DNA of 64,000 nucleotides from Bdellovibrio sp. (GTDB lineage: Bacteria; Myxococcota; SpSt-1050), in NCBI GenBank assembly GCA_020725805.1, contig DYEF01000070.1, forward strand, positions 33,222 through 97,221. The letters run 5' to 3'. Shown here piece after piece: positions 54,498 to 63,938 of the stretch. A program made the translations under genes and the position numbers. The notes below the pieces were generated by a model. The model worked only from the letters and a program-made list of their open reading frames with translations. It was not told the DNA's origin and searched no databases. The first letter of the stretch is position 1. Each line of letters starts with the position of its first letter.

Positions 54498-57400
54498 TCA
54501 TTTATGAACCGGGGCCCGGTACCTGTCACCTGTCCTGATATCTCTGTGTCTGTTATTACCGGAACTTATATTTGAAACAGCGGTCCTGATTGTCCTGTTT
54601 ATATCTCCTTCACCGTCGTAGAAGAGATTGAGAATACATATATTATGCTCCTTCTGAATCTGTTCGAAAATTCCGCTCGAAATTGTACCCGGCATACAGT
54701 TAAAAGGTGAGACATTTACAATCAGAGAGACTCCGCTCTTTACAAACTCTACGGCCCTTCCTACTGTTATTATCGTCTCCCCTTCGAAAATCTTATTTAC
54801 ATAGGCACTTCCGATATTGATTGTATCCTTTACATCGGGCTCTTCCCTGTCCGATGTCACAGGACGGGTTATTTCATAAAGTTCCCTCTCCGTCATTCTG
54901 AAAAACTGTTTGAAAAGCAGTGCCTTGGTAACGCTCAGGGGATTATTCTCTCTCAGCCCCTCTCCTATGAAAAAGAGTCTCATCTCTGAAACATAATGAA
55001 ACCACTCAGACAGCGGTGTGAGCCATACCTCTGCTCCGGCCTCTTCAATCTGTCTTATGAGATTCTGATTCGAAAAAGGTTCGGACCTTACATAAATCTC
55101 ACCCATAACCCCGACAAGCGGAAGTCTCTTTGTCTCGTCTCTTGGTATCTTCAGAAAATCCCCGACAGAAGACTTAAGTACATCCTTTATGTCCATCTCC
55201 CTTTCGAATGCCTTTTCGAACAATCTGATATATCTTTGAAGAACCCTGTCTGTCATACCCTTTACCGTCTCATATGGCCTTATCCGCATCGCCATTTTAT
55301 AGAGGAGGTCTCCTATTACAACGGCATACCACAACTTCATTCTCAGGCTGACGGAAAGTCCCTTGTATGTATTATAGGCCGCAGGTGAAATAATCAGGAG
55401 ATCTTCTATCCCGGCTTTTCTCAATGCTATCTCTGTAAGAATGGCGTATTGTCCGAATCTGCAGGGTCCTGTAGCAGTCGGCATAAAATACGCCAGCTCA
55501 GATGGTGAGTATCCGCTATTCTTAATGAAAGAAAGCAGTGAACCGAGCGTAACAATCATCGGCAGACATTCCGAACCCCTCGTAAAATGTTTCCCGGTAT
55601 AATATGATTCATAACTGGTCTTATCCAGTGCAAAGGACCTGTAACCTTCACTTTTGAACGCCGATGCAAAGAGCCTGCTTGTTATCTCGTGCATAGGGGG
55701 AATAAGAACGATTCTCTCCCCTATCTGACTTAAGCCGGATTTCAGTTTTACTCCCGTAGTCTCTGACCTTTTTTCTGATCTGAGAACATCCATAAATGCC
55801 TCGACCCTCGTCTGATATCCGGCATCGGCACCATGCTCGTCGATCTCCAGTATGAGCATAGGTTTTTTATCCATTATCTCTTCTGCGATTGAGAGCAGGA
55901 ATGAATCGGGTCCGCACTTGAAATTCGACAGATAGACGACATTGAGTCTCTTATCTCTGGCCACTCTTAAAAGGGCCGAGATAATCCTCTGACCATATTC
56001 CCAGTAAATATTTTCAAATCTGCCTTTGAGCTGAGATATATCAGGCGGAATCATATCTATCGGAATAACCTTCATCCCCAGCTGGGCGATCTTCGAGGGT
56101 ATCGACAGATTCACATCATTGTCGATACTGTTATAAGGTCTGCCGACCACAACAATTGCTCTCTCATTCTCCCTTAGCCCCGAAATAATACCTTCGCCGG
56201 CCTTCTCGAGAGCCCTCTCTGTCTCTTTCTGAATCTTAAGTGCTCTATTAAGGGCGTTCAGCACAGCATTATAACCGATATCAATACCCTTTTCCTTAAG
56301 GCAGGAATGTATCAGCTCCGCTATCTTTTCCTGATTCATTCTGAGGTCAAACGGGAAGGAGATCAGACGGAATTTTTCCTCTCCTCTGAGAGTAAGAATG
56401 CTCTTTACCATAGAACCAAACGACGAGAGATATGGACAGAAGAGGCTATTGGTGGTTATGTCATTCTTCTCCTCCGAAATCATATCAGGCGCAAAGACAA
56501 AATCAGTCTTTGCTATACTCAGAAGATATCTTATGTGGCCGTGTGCTATCTTGACAGGGAAACAGAACTCCGACGTCAGAACAGATGAACCAAGAGAAAT
56601 AATCTCTTCATCAGTCCGCCTCGACAGTACAGGTCTGAATCCGAGAAGAACAAAGAGATTGTGAAAGAGCGGATAATATGTATATGTTGAGAGCGAACGT
56701 GGTATTCCGACTGTATATCTGTAATCTTTTCCAACCGGCAGAAGGGATTGCCTTATTATTCTCTCCCTGAGTTCAAATGGTTCATACTCTTTGAGATGTC
56801 TGAAATTCTTTTCATCCTCTTCTCTGCCGCACATAAATCCCCACGATGAAATCCTGCTGCCGTCCTGATTCAGTGCCCTGAATATCTGACAGTGATTGGA
56901 GCAGAGCCTGCACTCCTGTTTTTCTATCTTTATATCTGATTTGAGCATCGAAAAGCCTGTGAACCTGCTTCTGAGTCTCTCCTGCCCGGACCTCTTTCTG
57001 AGCAGAACCGCAGCCCCGTAGGCCCCGTTGATATGACAATACGGACTTACCCTGACCCTTACATTCAGGAGATTTTCTATTGCGGCAACCAGTCCTTTGT
57101 TTCTTGCAGTAGCCCCCATAAACACAATATTCTCTTTATCGATACTCCTGCTCCCCACAACCTTCGTAAGATAGTTCTGGATTACAGAATAATGCACGGA
57201 TGCAAGTACCTCTTCCCTCAGGTAGCCTTCCTTGAGAAGCCTGTTTATATCCTGTTCCATAAATACCGTACATCTGTCAGAGGTAAACGGAGGAGAGACT
57301 CCAATCACACTACTGCCCACTTCACCGAGCGCAAAACCCAGCTTCTTTGCCTGTTCTTCGATAAACGAACCTGTGCCGGCCGCACATATATAATTCATAT

Positions 57401-58721
57401 TCGAGTCTGCCACACGGCCATTCTCGATTCTGATATACTTCGAATCCTGACCGCCTATCTCGAATATTGTTCTGACATCACCGAAAAGAGAGACAGCGCC
57501 CTCGGCATGAGCGGTAATTTCATTAATAATCAGGTCAGAACCGAACAGCTCGCCTACAAGTTTCCTTCCGCTCCCTGTTGTGGCGAATCCATCGATCTCG
57601 AATATGGCATTATATCTGTCCCTGAGGCTGAGTATCGCCTCAAATAGTCTCTTTGCCGCTACAACCGGTTCTCCGGATGTCTTCCTGTAAAAATCGGCAA
57701 TTATCCTGTTTTCGTTATCGACGAGGGCACACTTTGTGCTGGTGGAGCCTATATCCATACCCAGAAAGCAGTTGAATTTCGCATTTCTGATATCACGGTA
57801 AATACAGACTTCTGTATTCTCATCATCAGTATATGAATCAAAATATGAGACCTCAGGGAAATCGGATAGCCTCAGTCTGAGCGGCGGTCTGAGCATCTCA
57901 CTCTTGTTTGAAGAGTTTCTGGTCAGCGGTAACTTCTCAAAAAGGTCAAAAGGATAACCGCCCTCGGATGCCGAAAGAAAGGCTGCACCGGCAGCTGCCG
58001 AGACCTCGGAATTTCCGGAGACTATCACATCCCTGCCAATAATTCGGGAGAGCCAGAAAATTACCTCCCTGTTCAGGGTAAGACCGCCGAGCACAAGAAT
58101 ATCATCCTGCACCTGTTTGCCTCTGATAAGTGTCTGATATATCGTCGTCGCAAGTCCCCTGCAGAGTCCGGAATAACTCTCCTCCTTCGAATATCCCTCC
58201 TGCTGCCTGTGAGTAATGTCCGATTTTGCAAATACTGCACACCTTGTTGCAATAGAAGGAGGTTTATCGATTCTTCTGAAAGACTTCACCATCTCATAAT
58301 CCAGTCCGAGTCTCGAAAGCTGCTCATCCACAAACGAACCCGTACCGGCTGCACAGAGGGAATTGGAACTCATCGAGACAATCTCACCTCTGAGGTTGAG
58401 CGTTACATAGGAAAGAGAACCTGCTCCTATATCAATAATATGCCTGATATCCGGATAATACCTTCTGGCAAAGACAATATTGCTTTTCATAAGGTCAAGA
58501 GGAAGAATCTCATCCGAGATATTCCTGAGCAGGTCCCCGGCACTTCCGGTAATATTAAAAACCTTAGGATTGTAACTTTTTATCTCATCCAGATTTCTGA
58601 AAAGGGTCTCTAAAGGTTCGAAGTAGTGTCTGAGATACCACTTTCTGACAATATTCCCCTCACTGTCAGTAATACATATTTTAAGAAACATTGTCCCTAT
58701 ATCTATACCTAAGTACCTCAT
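54498..58721 (-). CDS. Large activase-type protein (BadF/BcrA + DUF2229 architecture)
   Basis: This 1,407-residue protein is related to the ATPases that activate 2-hydroxyacyl-CoA dehydratases and benzoyl-CoA reductases. Two ASKHA ATPase domains are seen: 1-250 (GIDIGTMFLKICI, C123 in CAAGTGSF, C161) and 318-575 (GMDIGSTSTKCAL, C446 in CAAGTGSF, C484). A Cys cluster C604, C607, C611, C631 follows, then DUF2229-type and HgdB-like regions up to the C-terminus (RGSECLPMIVTL). The double form may carry [4Fe-4S] clusters. No dehydratase subunits HgdAB are adjacent, so the substrate is unknown. Confidence 0.9.
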   Translation of the reverse strand: MRYLGIDIGTMFLKICITDSEGNIVRKWYLRHYFEPLETLFRNLDEIKSYNPKVFNITGSAGDLLRNISDEILPLDLMKSNIVFARRYYPDIRHIIDIGAGSLSYVTLNLRGEIVSMSSNSLCAAGTGSFVDEQLSRLGLDYEMVKSFRRIDKPPSIATRCAVFAKSDITHRQQEGYSKEESYSGLCRGLATTIYQTLIRGKQVQDDILVLGGLTLNREVIFWLSRIIGRDVIVSGNSEVSAAAGAAFLSASEGGYPFDLFEKLPLTRNSSNKSEMLRPPLRLRLSDFPEVSYFDSYTDDENTEVCIYRDIRNAKFNCFLGMDIGSTSTKCALVDNENRIIADFYRKTSGEPVVAAKRLFEAILSLRDRYNAIFEIDGFATTGSGRKLVGELFGSDLIINEITAHAEGAVSLFGDVRTIFEIGGQDSKYIRIENGRVADSNMNYICAAGTGSFIEEQAKKLGFALGEVGSSVIGVSPPFTSDRCTVFMEQDINRLLKEGYLREEVLASVHYSVIQNYLTKVVGSRSIDKENIVFMGATARNKGLVAAIENLLNVRVRVSPYCHINGAYGAAVLLRKRSGQERLRSRFTGFSMLKSDIKIEKQECRLCSNHCQIFRALNQDGSRISSWGFMCGREEDEKNFRHLKEYEPFELRERIIRQSLLPVGKDYRYTVGIPRSLSTYTYYPLFHNLFVLLGFRPVLSRRTDEEIISLGSSVLTSEFCFPVKIAHGHIRYLLSIAKTDFVFAPDMISEEKNDITTNSLFCPYLSSFGSMVKSILTLRGEEKFRLISFPFDLRMNQEKIAELIHSCLKEKGIDIGYNAVLNALNRALKIQKETERALEKAGEGIISGLRENERAIVVVGRPYNSIDNDVNLSIPSKIAQLGMKVIPIDMIPPDISQLKGRFENIYWEYGQRIISALLRVARDKRLNVVYLSNFKCGPDSFLLSIAEEIMDKKPMLILEIDEHGADAGYQTRVEAFMDVLRSEKRSETTGVKLKSGLSQIGERIVLIPPMHEITSRLFASAFKSEGYRSFALDKTSYESYYTGKHFTRGSECLPMIVTLGSLLSFIKNSGYSPSELAYFMPTATGPCRFGQYAILTEIALRKAGIEDLLIISPAAYNTYKGLSVSLRMKLWYAVVIGDLLYKMAMRIRPYETVKGMTDRVLQRYIRLFEKAFEREMDIKDVLKSSVGDFLKIPRDETKRLPLVGVMGEIYVRSEPFSNQNLIRQIEEAGAEVWLTPLSEWFHYVSEMRLFFIGEGLRENNPLSVTKALLFKQFFRMTERELYEITRPVTSDREEPDVKDTINIGSAYVNKIFEGETIITVGRAVEFVKSGVSLIVNVSPFNCMPGTISSGIFEQIQKEHNICILNLFYDGEGDINRTIRTAVSNISSGNNRHRDIRTGDRYRAPVHK

Positions 58722-58754
58722 AAACCTCTTCCTTACAAAAGACAGGTCATCAGT

Positions 58755-58782
58755 TTATTATCATATATATAGTATGAGTCAA
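58755..58782 (-). promoter_or_regulatory. Possible promoter of the activase-type gene
   Basis: TTGACT (58777-58782) and TAATAA (58755-58760) on the minus strand are 16 bp apart. Transcription near 58748 leaves a 27-nt leader with an AGGAAGAGG ribosome site. Confidence 0.45.
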
Positions 58783-58924
58783 GCGACAAGAAGGTAAAAT
58801 ATCGTGAAAAGTATTAAACCGGTATTTAGATACACCAAAATGTTCATAATTATTTTGTGCTGTTTTCAGAAAATATTTATTGAAAAGATAACAAAATCGG
58901 AATTGAATAAAAATATTGTTTTTT

Positions 58925-58953
58925 TTGACATTCAACAAAAACACACTTATAAA
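58925..58953 (+). promoter_or_regulatory. Strong sigma70-type promoter of the Cys-rich lipoprotein
   Basis: Perfect TTGACA (58925-58930) and TATAAA (58948-58953) are 17 bp apart. The expected +1 near 58960 lies past the longer frame start (58956), so ATG 58989 is preferred. Confidence 0.75.
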
Positions 58954-58988
58954 ATTTGAAATACAGGAACTATCTCAAAGGAGAAAGA

Positions 58989-59561
58989 ATGAAGTTAAAG
59001 GTTTTTTTGGTAATTTTCTCCATATTATTAATATGTTCATTTGGAGTTACCGTTTCTTCCTGCGGCCTTCTGGACGATGATGAAGGCACAAAGATAGACT
59101 GTAACAGAATTTGCAAAAAAGAAAAGGAGTGCGATGAAGAGATGACAGAAGAAGACCTGCAGAACTGCCTTAACGGCTGCAAAAAGGCAGCAGATAGCGA
59201 TTATTTACTGGATTCCTTCGAAAAAGCCATAAACGATTGTTATGGAAAATCCTGCTCAGAAATTGAGAGTTGTATTGACAAATCATCCAGTCTCTGCAAA
59301 GTCCCTGATTTTATGCCTTATGTAAATGCCACCTGTGAAAAGATGATTGAGTGCGGGACAGAAGTAACAAAGGAAGAGTGTGTCACCAAAAAAAAGGAAG
59401 GATTTGAAAGGGAGATAAAAGACGGCGGATGGATAAGATGTTTTACGGATAAAGTCTTTTCAGATATTGCTGATTGTATCAAAAAAACCAGCTGCGACAT
59501 TTTTTACGATGATATAGACAAGTGTATGGTAGAGACAATAGGTTACTGCTGCCCAAAATAA
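58989..59561 (+). CDS. Cys-rich lipoprotein
   Basis: ATG 58989 has an AAAGGAG Shine-Dalgarno and an upstream promoter. The signal ends in the lipobox VSSC-G (Cys at 25). The mature part contains repeated CxxxC, Cx7C-type pairs (CNRICKKEKECDEEM; CLNGCKKAADS; CIDKSSSLC; CEKMIECGTEVTKEEC) and ends in YCCPK. The pattern is a helical hairpin protein with multiple disulfides, of a kind frequent in deltaproteobacterial lipoproteins. Its folding may depend on the VKOR-DsbA enzyme. Function unknown. Confidence 0.8.
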   Translation: MKLKVFLVIFSILLICSFGVTVSSCGLLDDDEGTKIDCNRICKKEKECDEEMTEEDLQNCLNGCKKAADSDYLLDSFEKAINDCYGKSCSEIESCIDKSSSLCKVPDFMPYVNATCEKMIECGTEVTKEECVTKKKEGFEREIKDGGWIRCFTDKVFSDIADCIKKTSCDIFYDDIDKCMVETIGYCCPK

Positions 59562-59625
59562 CTATAACAAATATAACAACATATCTGACATGGTTACAAC
59601 TTTCTCAAACGGGAGTTGCTAATAT

Positions 59626-61560
59626 CTACTTCAATGTATTCAGATTATTCCTTGCCGTAGCTGCGTCCGGTCCGTTAGGGCACTGTTCGAGATACATCTG
59701 ATAATATTTCTTTGCCTCGGAATTCCTTTTCATATATTTGTTTGCCTCTCCGAGTCCCATATAACCATCGCACTTGTTGCCCTTTAGTTTTATTGCCCTT
59801 AAGAAATAATTTGCGGCCTGTTCATTCTTTCCCGAATCTATATACATCCATCCCATAAGAAGAAATGGTTCAGCAAGGGTCGGTTCAATCTCGGATGCCT
59901 GAAGGAATATATCCGCCGCCTTATCGGTCTGACCCTTGGCTGCATACTGCTTGGCCTGCTTTATAAGCTGTGAATAATTTCCTGCTGACTTTGGCTCTGA
60001 AGCCACAGCCTTTTCGGCCTTCGGTTTTGCAACAGCCTCTTCCTTCTTCTCCTTCTGCTCTGCTGGTTTCTCTTCTTTTACAGCCTTCTCCTCTTTCGGT
60101 TTCTCGGTCGGCGCCTGAACTTCCTTCTTTACCTCTTCCTTTTCCGCCTTTGCCTCCGCCTTCTTCTGTTCATCCTTTGGCTGTGATTCCTCCGGCTTTG
60201 CAACCTGTCCTGTCTTAGAAATATTCAGAAGATCTTCAGTATGTTCCTTAAGCGCTTTGGCAACGGTATTTGAAGGACTCACCGACAAAACGGTGTTCAG
60301 TTCGGATAATGCCTTCTCATACTCGCCCTGTGCAATAAAGAACCTTGCAAGCATAAAGTATGGCAGAATAAAACCCTTCTCGGCACTTGCTGATTCCCTG
60401 AGTAATTTTATGCCCTCCTCCGCTTTAGATTCTTCTGTTTTCAGAAGAAGGTCACCCTCTGTAAACTTCAGCCTGTTCGAATACGGAAAATCCTTAATCT
60501 CCTTCAGTTCCTTCAGCAGTTCTTTTCCTTTATCACCTGAAGACCTGTCGAACACGACCTGAACCCTTATGTATTCAAGTGCCACATATTTGGCAAGCGG
60601 CTTTTGACCGTAATTCATATCCAGTTTTTTGAGGTTGTTCATTGTGGTATTCGAAATATCCTGAATCAACCGCTGCCGTTCATTGAAAGCCTCATTGAGC
60701 TTTCGGGCTGTCTCGCTGTATTTGTCTACCTTGAGAATCTCCTTTATCCTCTTCTCGGTCACAAAGTTTTCCAGTTTAAGCAGTTCACCTCTTAAGACGA
60801 GCGACTGAGCCAGTCCGGCCAGTATCTCCAGTTTGGGTGGATGTTCCGGACTTTTTGTAAACTTTTCGAGCGTATCATAAGCCCGTTCGAGATTTGCATA
60901 GTCCGAAAAGAGCATCTCTTCCTGTGCTGTTTTCAGGGCAGAGACCTCCTCTTCCGTAAGCCTAGCCCCGAAAATCTTATCCTTAATCAGGAAAAATGCA
61001 ATTACTGCCACCGCTATTACAATTATTCCGGCAGCAATAAGAAGTCCACCCTTTTTCCCTTTCTTCTTCGGCCTGCCGTAGATATCGATCTCGTCATCCT
61101 GCTGAGGTGTGCTGATCGGTGTAACGACCGACTGAACAGGCGGGGTTGACAGATTCTGTTGTAGAGGAGGTTGTGCAGCAGGTTTCGGAGCCGCCTGAGA
61201 GACCTGCTGAACCGGCTGTACTGCTGCAGCCTGCTGATTTCTCTTTATAAAGAGTTGTGCAAACTCAGGCATATCTGCAAGCTTCTTGTAGGAGAGACCG
61301 TCCTTCGAAATCATATCTTCCAGATGTGCCTTATGTTCAAGGATCAGTTTCTGAAGTTCGCCGAGATGTGCAAAATTGATCACGGTTCCGTCGGGTCTTT
61401 TGAGATGCCAGCCCACGTTCTGGGGAGGCGGTTTTACGGCAGGAGCCGAAACCTTGAACACATTATGACACGTGGTACACTTTACATTGGCACCCTCGGC
61501 GGGTATATGATTCTCATCGAGATGATAGACTGTCTGACATTTCGGACACTTGACTTCCAT
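59626..61560 (-). CDS. MJ0042 zinc-ribbon, GYF-like and TPR membrane protein
   Basis: The N-terminal zinc ribbon has C5, C8, C28 and C31 in the MJ0042 pattern. The following segment GWHLKRPDGTVINFAHLGEL (from 50) resembles a GYF-like domain. A Gln/Pro-rich linker leads to one membrane helix (about 171-192). A long helical region with a Lys/Glu/Pro-rich stretch follows, and C-terminal TPRs (about 525-644) lie outside. In myxobacteria, gliding proteins such as GltJ combine a zinc ribbon with a GYF domain, so polarity or motility roles are possible. It is 12 bp after the receiver-DUF4388 gene and its C-terminal TPR matches that of its neighbour. Confidence 0.83.
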   Translation of the reverse strand: MEVKCPKCQTVYHLDENHIPAEGANVKCTTCHNVFKVSAPAVKPPPQNVGWHLKRPDGTVINFAHLGELQKLILEHKAHLEDMISKDGLSYKKLADMPEFAQLFIKRNQQAAAVQPVQQVSQAAPKPAAQPPLQQNLSTPPVQSVVTPISTPQQDDEIDIYGRPKKKGKKGGLLIAAGIIVIAVAVIAFFLIKDKIFGARLTEEEVSALKTAQEEMLFSDYANLERAYDTLEKFTKSPEHPPKLEILAGLAQSLVLRGELLKLENFVTEKRIKEILKVDKYSETARKLNEAFNERQRLIQDISNTTMNNLKKLDMNYGQKPLAKYVALEYIRVQVVFDRSSGDKGKELLKELKEIKDFPYSNRLKFTEGDLLLKTEESKAEEGIKLLRESASAEKGFILPYFMLARFFIAQGEYEKALSELNTVLSVSPSNTVAKALKEHTEDLLNISKTGQVAKPEESQPKDEQKKAEAKAEKEEVKKEVQAPTEKPKEEKAVKEEKPAEQKEKKEEAVAKPKAEKAVASEPKSAGNYSQLIKQAKQYAAKGQTDKAADIFLQASEIEPTLAEPFLLMGWMYIDSGKNEQAANYFLRAIKLKGNKCDGYMGLGEANKYMKRNSEAKKYYQMYLEQCPNGPDAATARNNLNTLK

Positions 61561-61572
61561 AACATTCTCCTT

Positions 61573-63777
61573 CTATTTTAAGTCGGAAATTATCGCCCTT
61601 ACATCATTTGCGAATTCGCCGTTTGGCGCAAGTGTAAGGTATTTCTGATACATCTTCTTTGCACTCTCATTGTTGCCTTCAAGCTGATAACACGTCCCAA
61701 GGTAAAAATAGGCCGGTGCATACTTGCCGTTATAACTCAGCGCCCTCTTGAAATATGTAATCGCACTCTTGATCCTGTTTCCGTCAAGGTCAATCTGACC
61801 CAGAAGCGTCAGCGCCTCAAAACCTTTGGGATTCTTTATCAGAGCCTGTTTGAGTTCCTCTCTTGCTCCCCTTAAATTACCGGATTTATACAGATTCTGG
61901 GCTGAATTCATAAAATTATTATAACCTTCCATATCGATTACAGGCTCGCTATCCTTTGCTTCACCACCACGGGATTTCAGGGGTTCCTTTTTTGAATCGG
62001 CTATCACCTTCCGGGCTTCAGCTGCCTGCTCAGTATTACTATCCTGAACGGCGACCGCCTTGCCGGCTTCTTCCTCCTTCGGCTTATCGGTTTCAGGCGG
62101 TCTTTCCTTTTTCTCCTCCTCTTTCTTCGGGGTCTCTTCCTTTTTCTGTGTCGCAGCAATTACCCCTTCAGAGTCTTTTGAAGCCGGAGCAGCAGTCTTG
62201 CTTTCTATAATGGCTGTCTCTTTTTTTCCTGACACGTAAGAGATATAATACCTGTATCCCAGATAAATTCCTGCTCCTGCAATTACAAGGATGACAATCA
62301 ATAATGCCAGAGGAAAACCACTCTTCTTATCAGATCTGGTTTTTTTCTCCTTCTTTCCGAGGAGCGAACCTTTTACATAGGACGAGGTTGAAAGTGTAAC
62401 ATTTTCTATAAGAGTATTCTCAATTAATTGTTCCTTGGGGCTCTTTCTCTCAACACCATCCGAAATGACCGATACTGCAGGACTAACTGAAGTATTATCA
62501 GGTGCCGGTATATCAGGAGTTTTCTGAACCGGAATTTCCACGCTCCTCTCCGGCACTTCTTCTTTTTTCTCCGGAACTTCAGACTCTGCCCTTACATCAG
62601 GAGATTCAGGCGGTTTTACCTGTACTTCGGTAACCTTTTCGGAATCAGCAATGGTAGTATCACCGATATTGGGGGCAACCGGTTCCGGCACAGCCTCCTT
62701 AGACTCCTTTTCGAATATATTGGCCGCCCAGGTTTCCGATGTCGGAGGTCTTTTTTCCTCCGTCTTACTCTCTTCCGGCCTCAATGCCGGGGCAAAGAGA
62801 GGTTCGGGAAGAGTGGAACTGACCTTTTTGCTGCTCTCGGGTTTTCGGGCAAAAATATCATAGACTATGCCATCAAAATAGAGCGCAGAAATAATCTTCA
62901 GTGTCTCGAGTTCATCCAGTTCGGACATATCGACAATATCGTTTATCGACCTTTCACTGTCTATCAGTTTCAGGACTTTGTTTACATTGTCGGGGATATC
63001 CTTTAGCCTCTCGGAAAGAAGGGTGGTATCTATCTCCAGTCTCGTAGTGAGCGGCGGAAGCTGTTCGGTATATTTCATATACTCATCCAGTCTCCGCATT
63101 CCTTCCATAATCAGCGCATTGTTAGGCTTGTTTATCTCAGGCTCAACGTCAATATCCAGAAATGACATCTTGAATATGCCCTCACCGAATGTGAGCATCC
63201 TGTAAACGGCGTATTCCCCTCTGAGTTTACCCACACTGGCCTGTACAATCTGTCCGTTCTTGAAAAATATCCTGCCATCCTGAACCTTCCCCTTGATCTC
63301 AAGAATTCCGCTCTTCCTGTTCAGTTCGATAGTCTGTACAATATCATAAAGCCCTATATCCGACAGCGAACCGATAAAACCCGCCGTTATGCCGTCCTCT
63401 ACCCTCTTCTGTTCACGTTTTTGCAGATGAATCTTGATACGGGCAATAATCTCCTTTATATATATCGGTTTGACGAGATAATCATCGATACCGATTTCAA
63501 GGGCCCTTATCCTCGTATTTATCTCCTTGTTCGAACTTATGAGGATAACAGGGGTATTCCTGTAATCTCTCTTTAGCTGGGATGCAAATTCGAATGCGTC
63601 TGCATCTCTTACCGAGTCCACGATAACGAGGTCCGGTGCAGCTATCCTAATCTGCTCCAGAGCATCGGAATAACTTGTAACCGAGGCTACCATAAAGCCG
63701 GCCTTCCTGAGACTCACCTCAAGAATCCTCAGCGAATTGTACTCAAGCCCTATAAGCAGAATATCCTGTCTGGCCAT
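61573..63777 (-). CDS. Receiver-DUF4388-TPR membrane protein
   Basis: The N-terminal receiver (1-120) has phosphoacceptor D54 (VIVDSV), S82 and K103, but the acidic pair after strand one is degraded to G-L-E (ILLIGLEYN), so phosphorylation is uncertain. A DUF4388 domain (about 130-245) with GFIGSLSDIGLYDIVQTIEL follows. A helical part, a Pro/Glu/Ser-rich linker, one membrane helix (487-508), a Lys/Glu-rich linker and C-terminal TPRs (about 625-734) complete it. The layout puts signalling inside and TPRs outside. A strong promoter and AAGGAG ribosome site lie upstream. The zinc-ribbon gene follows 12 bp later. Confidence 0.87.
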   Translation of the reverse strand: MARQDILLIGLEYNSLRILEVSLRKAGFMVASVTSYSDALEQIRIAAPDLVIVDSVRDADAFEFASQLKRDYRNTPVILISSNKEINTRIRALEIGIDDYLVKPIYIKEIIARIKIHLQKREQKRVEDGITAGFIGSLSDIGLYDIVQTIELNRKSGILEIKGKVQDGRIFFKNGQIVQASVGKLRGEYAVYRMLTFGEGIFKMSFLDIDVEPEINKPNNALIMEGMRRLDEYMKYTEQLPPLTTRLEIDTTLLSERLKDIPDNVNKVLKLIDSERSINDIVDMSELDELETLKIISALYFDGIVYDIFARKPESSKKVSSTLPEPLFAPALRPEESKTEEKRPPTSETWAANIFEKESKEAVPEPVAPNIGDTTIADSEKVTEVQVKPPESPDVRAESEVPEKKEEVPERSVEIPVQKTPDIPAPDNTSVSPAVSVISDGVERKSPKEQLIENTLIENVTLSTSSYVKGSLLGKKEKKTRSDKKSGFPLALLIVILVIAGAGIYLGYRYYISYVSGKKETAIIESKTAAPASKDSEGVIAATQKKEETPKKEEEKKERPPETDKPKEEEAGKAVAVQDSNTEQAAEARKVIADSKKEPLKSRGGEAKDSEPVIDMEGYNNFMNSAQNLYKSGNLRGAREELKQALIKNPKGFEALTLLGQIDLDGNRIKSAITYFKRALSYNGKYAPAYFYLGTCYQLEGNNESAKKMYQKYLTLAPNGEFANDVRAIISDLK

Positions 63778-63805
63778 CTCTTAGCGGACTCCTTAAATTG
63801 CCCTT

Positions 63806-63834
63806 ATAATCTCTCAAAGCGGTCTCATTGTCAA
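63806..63834 (-). promoter_or_regulatory. Promoter of the receiver-DUF4388 operon
   Basis: Perfect TTGACA (63829-63834) and GATTAT (63806-63811) on the minus strand are 17 bp apart. Transcription from about 63799 gives a 22-nt leader with AAGGAG. Confidence 0.65.
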
Positions 63835-63938
63835 GACCAACAAGTATCAATGAAAAAACCTGGAAATACCCCAAAATTTTTCATAAATCCTCCGCAAAAC
63901 TAAATCTTAGCTGGTTTTTATTCACTTTTTTCTCTTTA

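Noticed and set aside
57033-57647. A 204-codon plus-strand frame opposite the activase-type gene
   Set aside because: Antisense shadow of a strongly supported gene.
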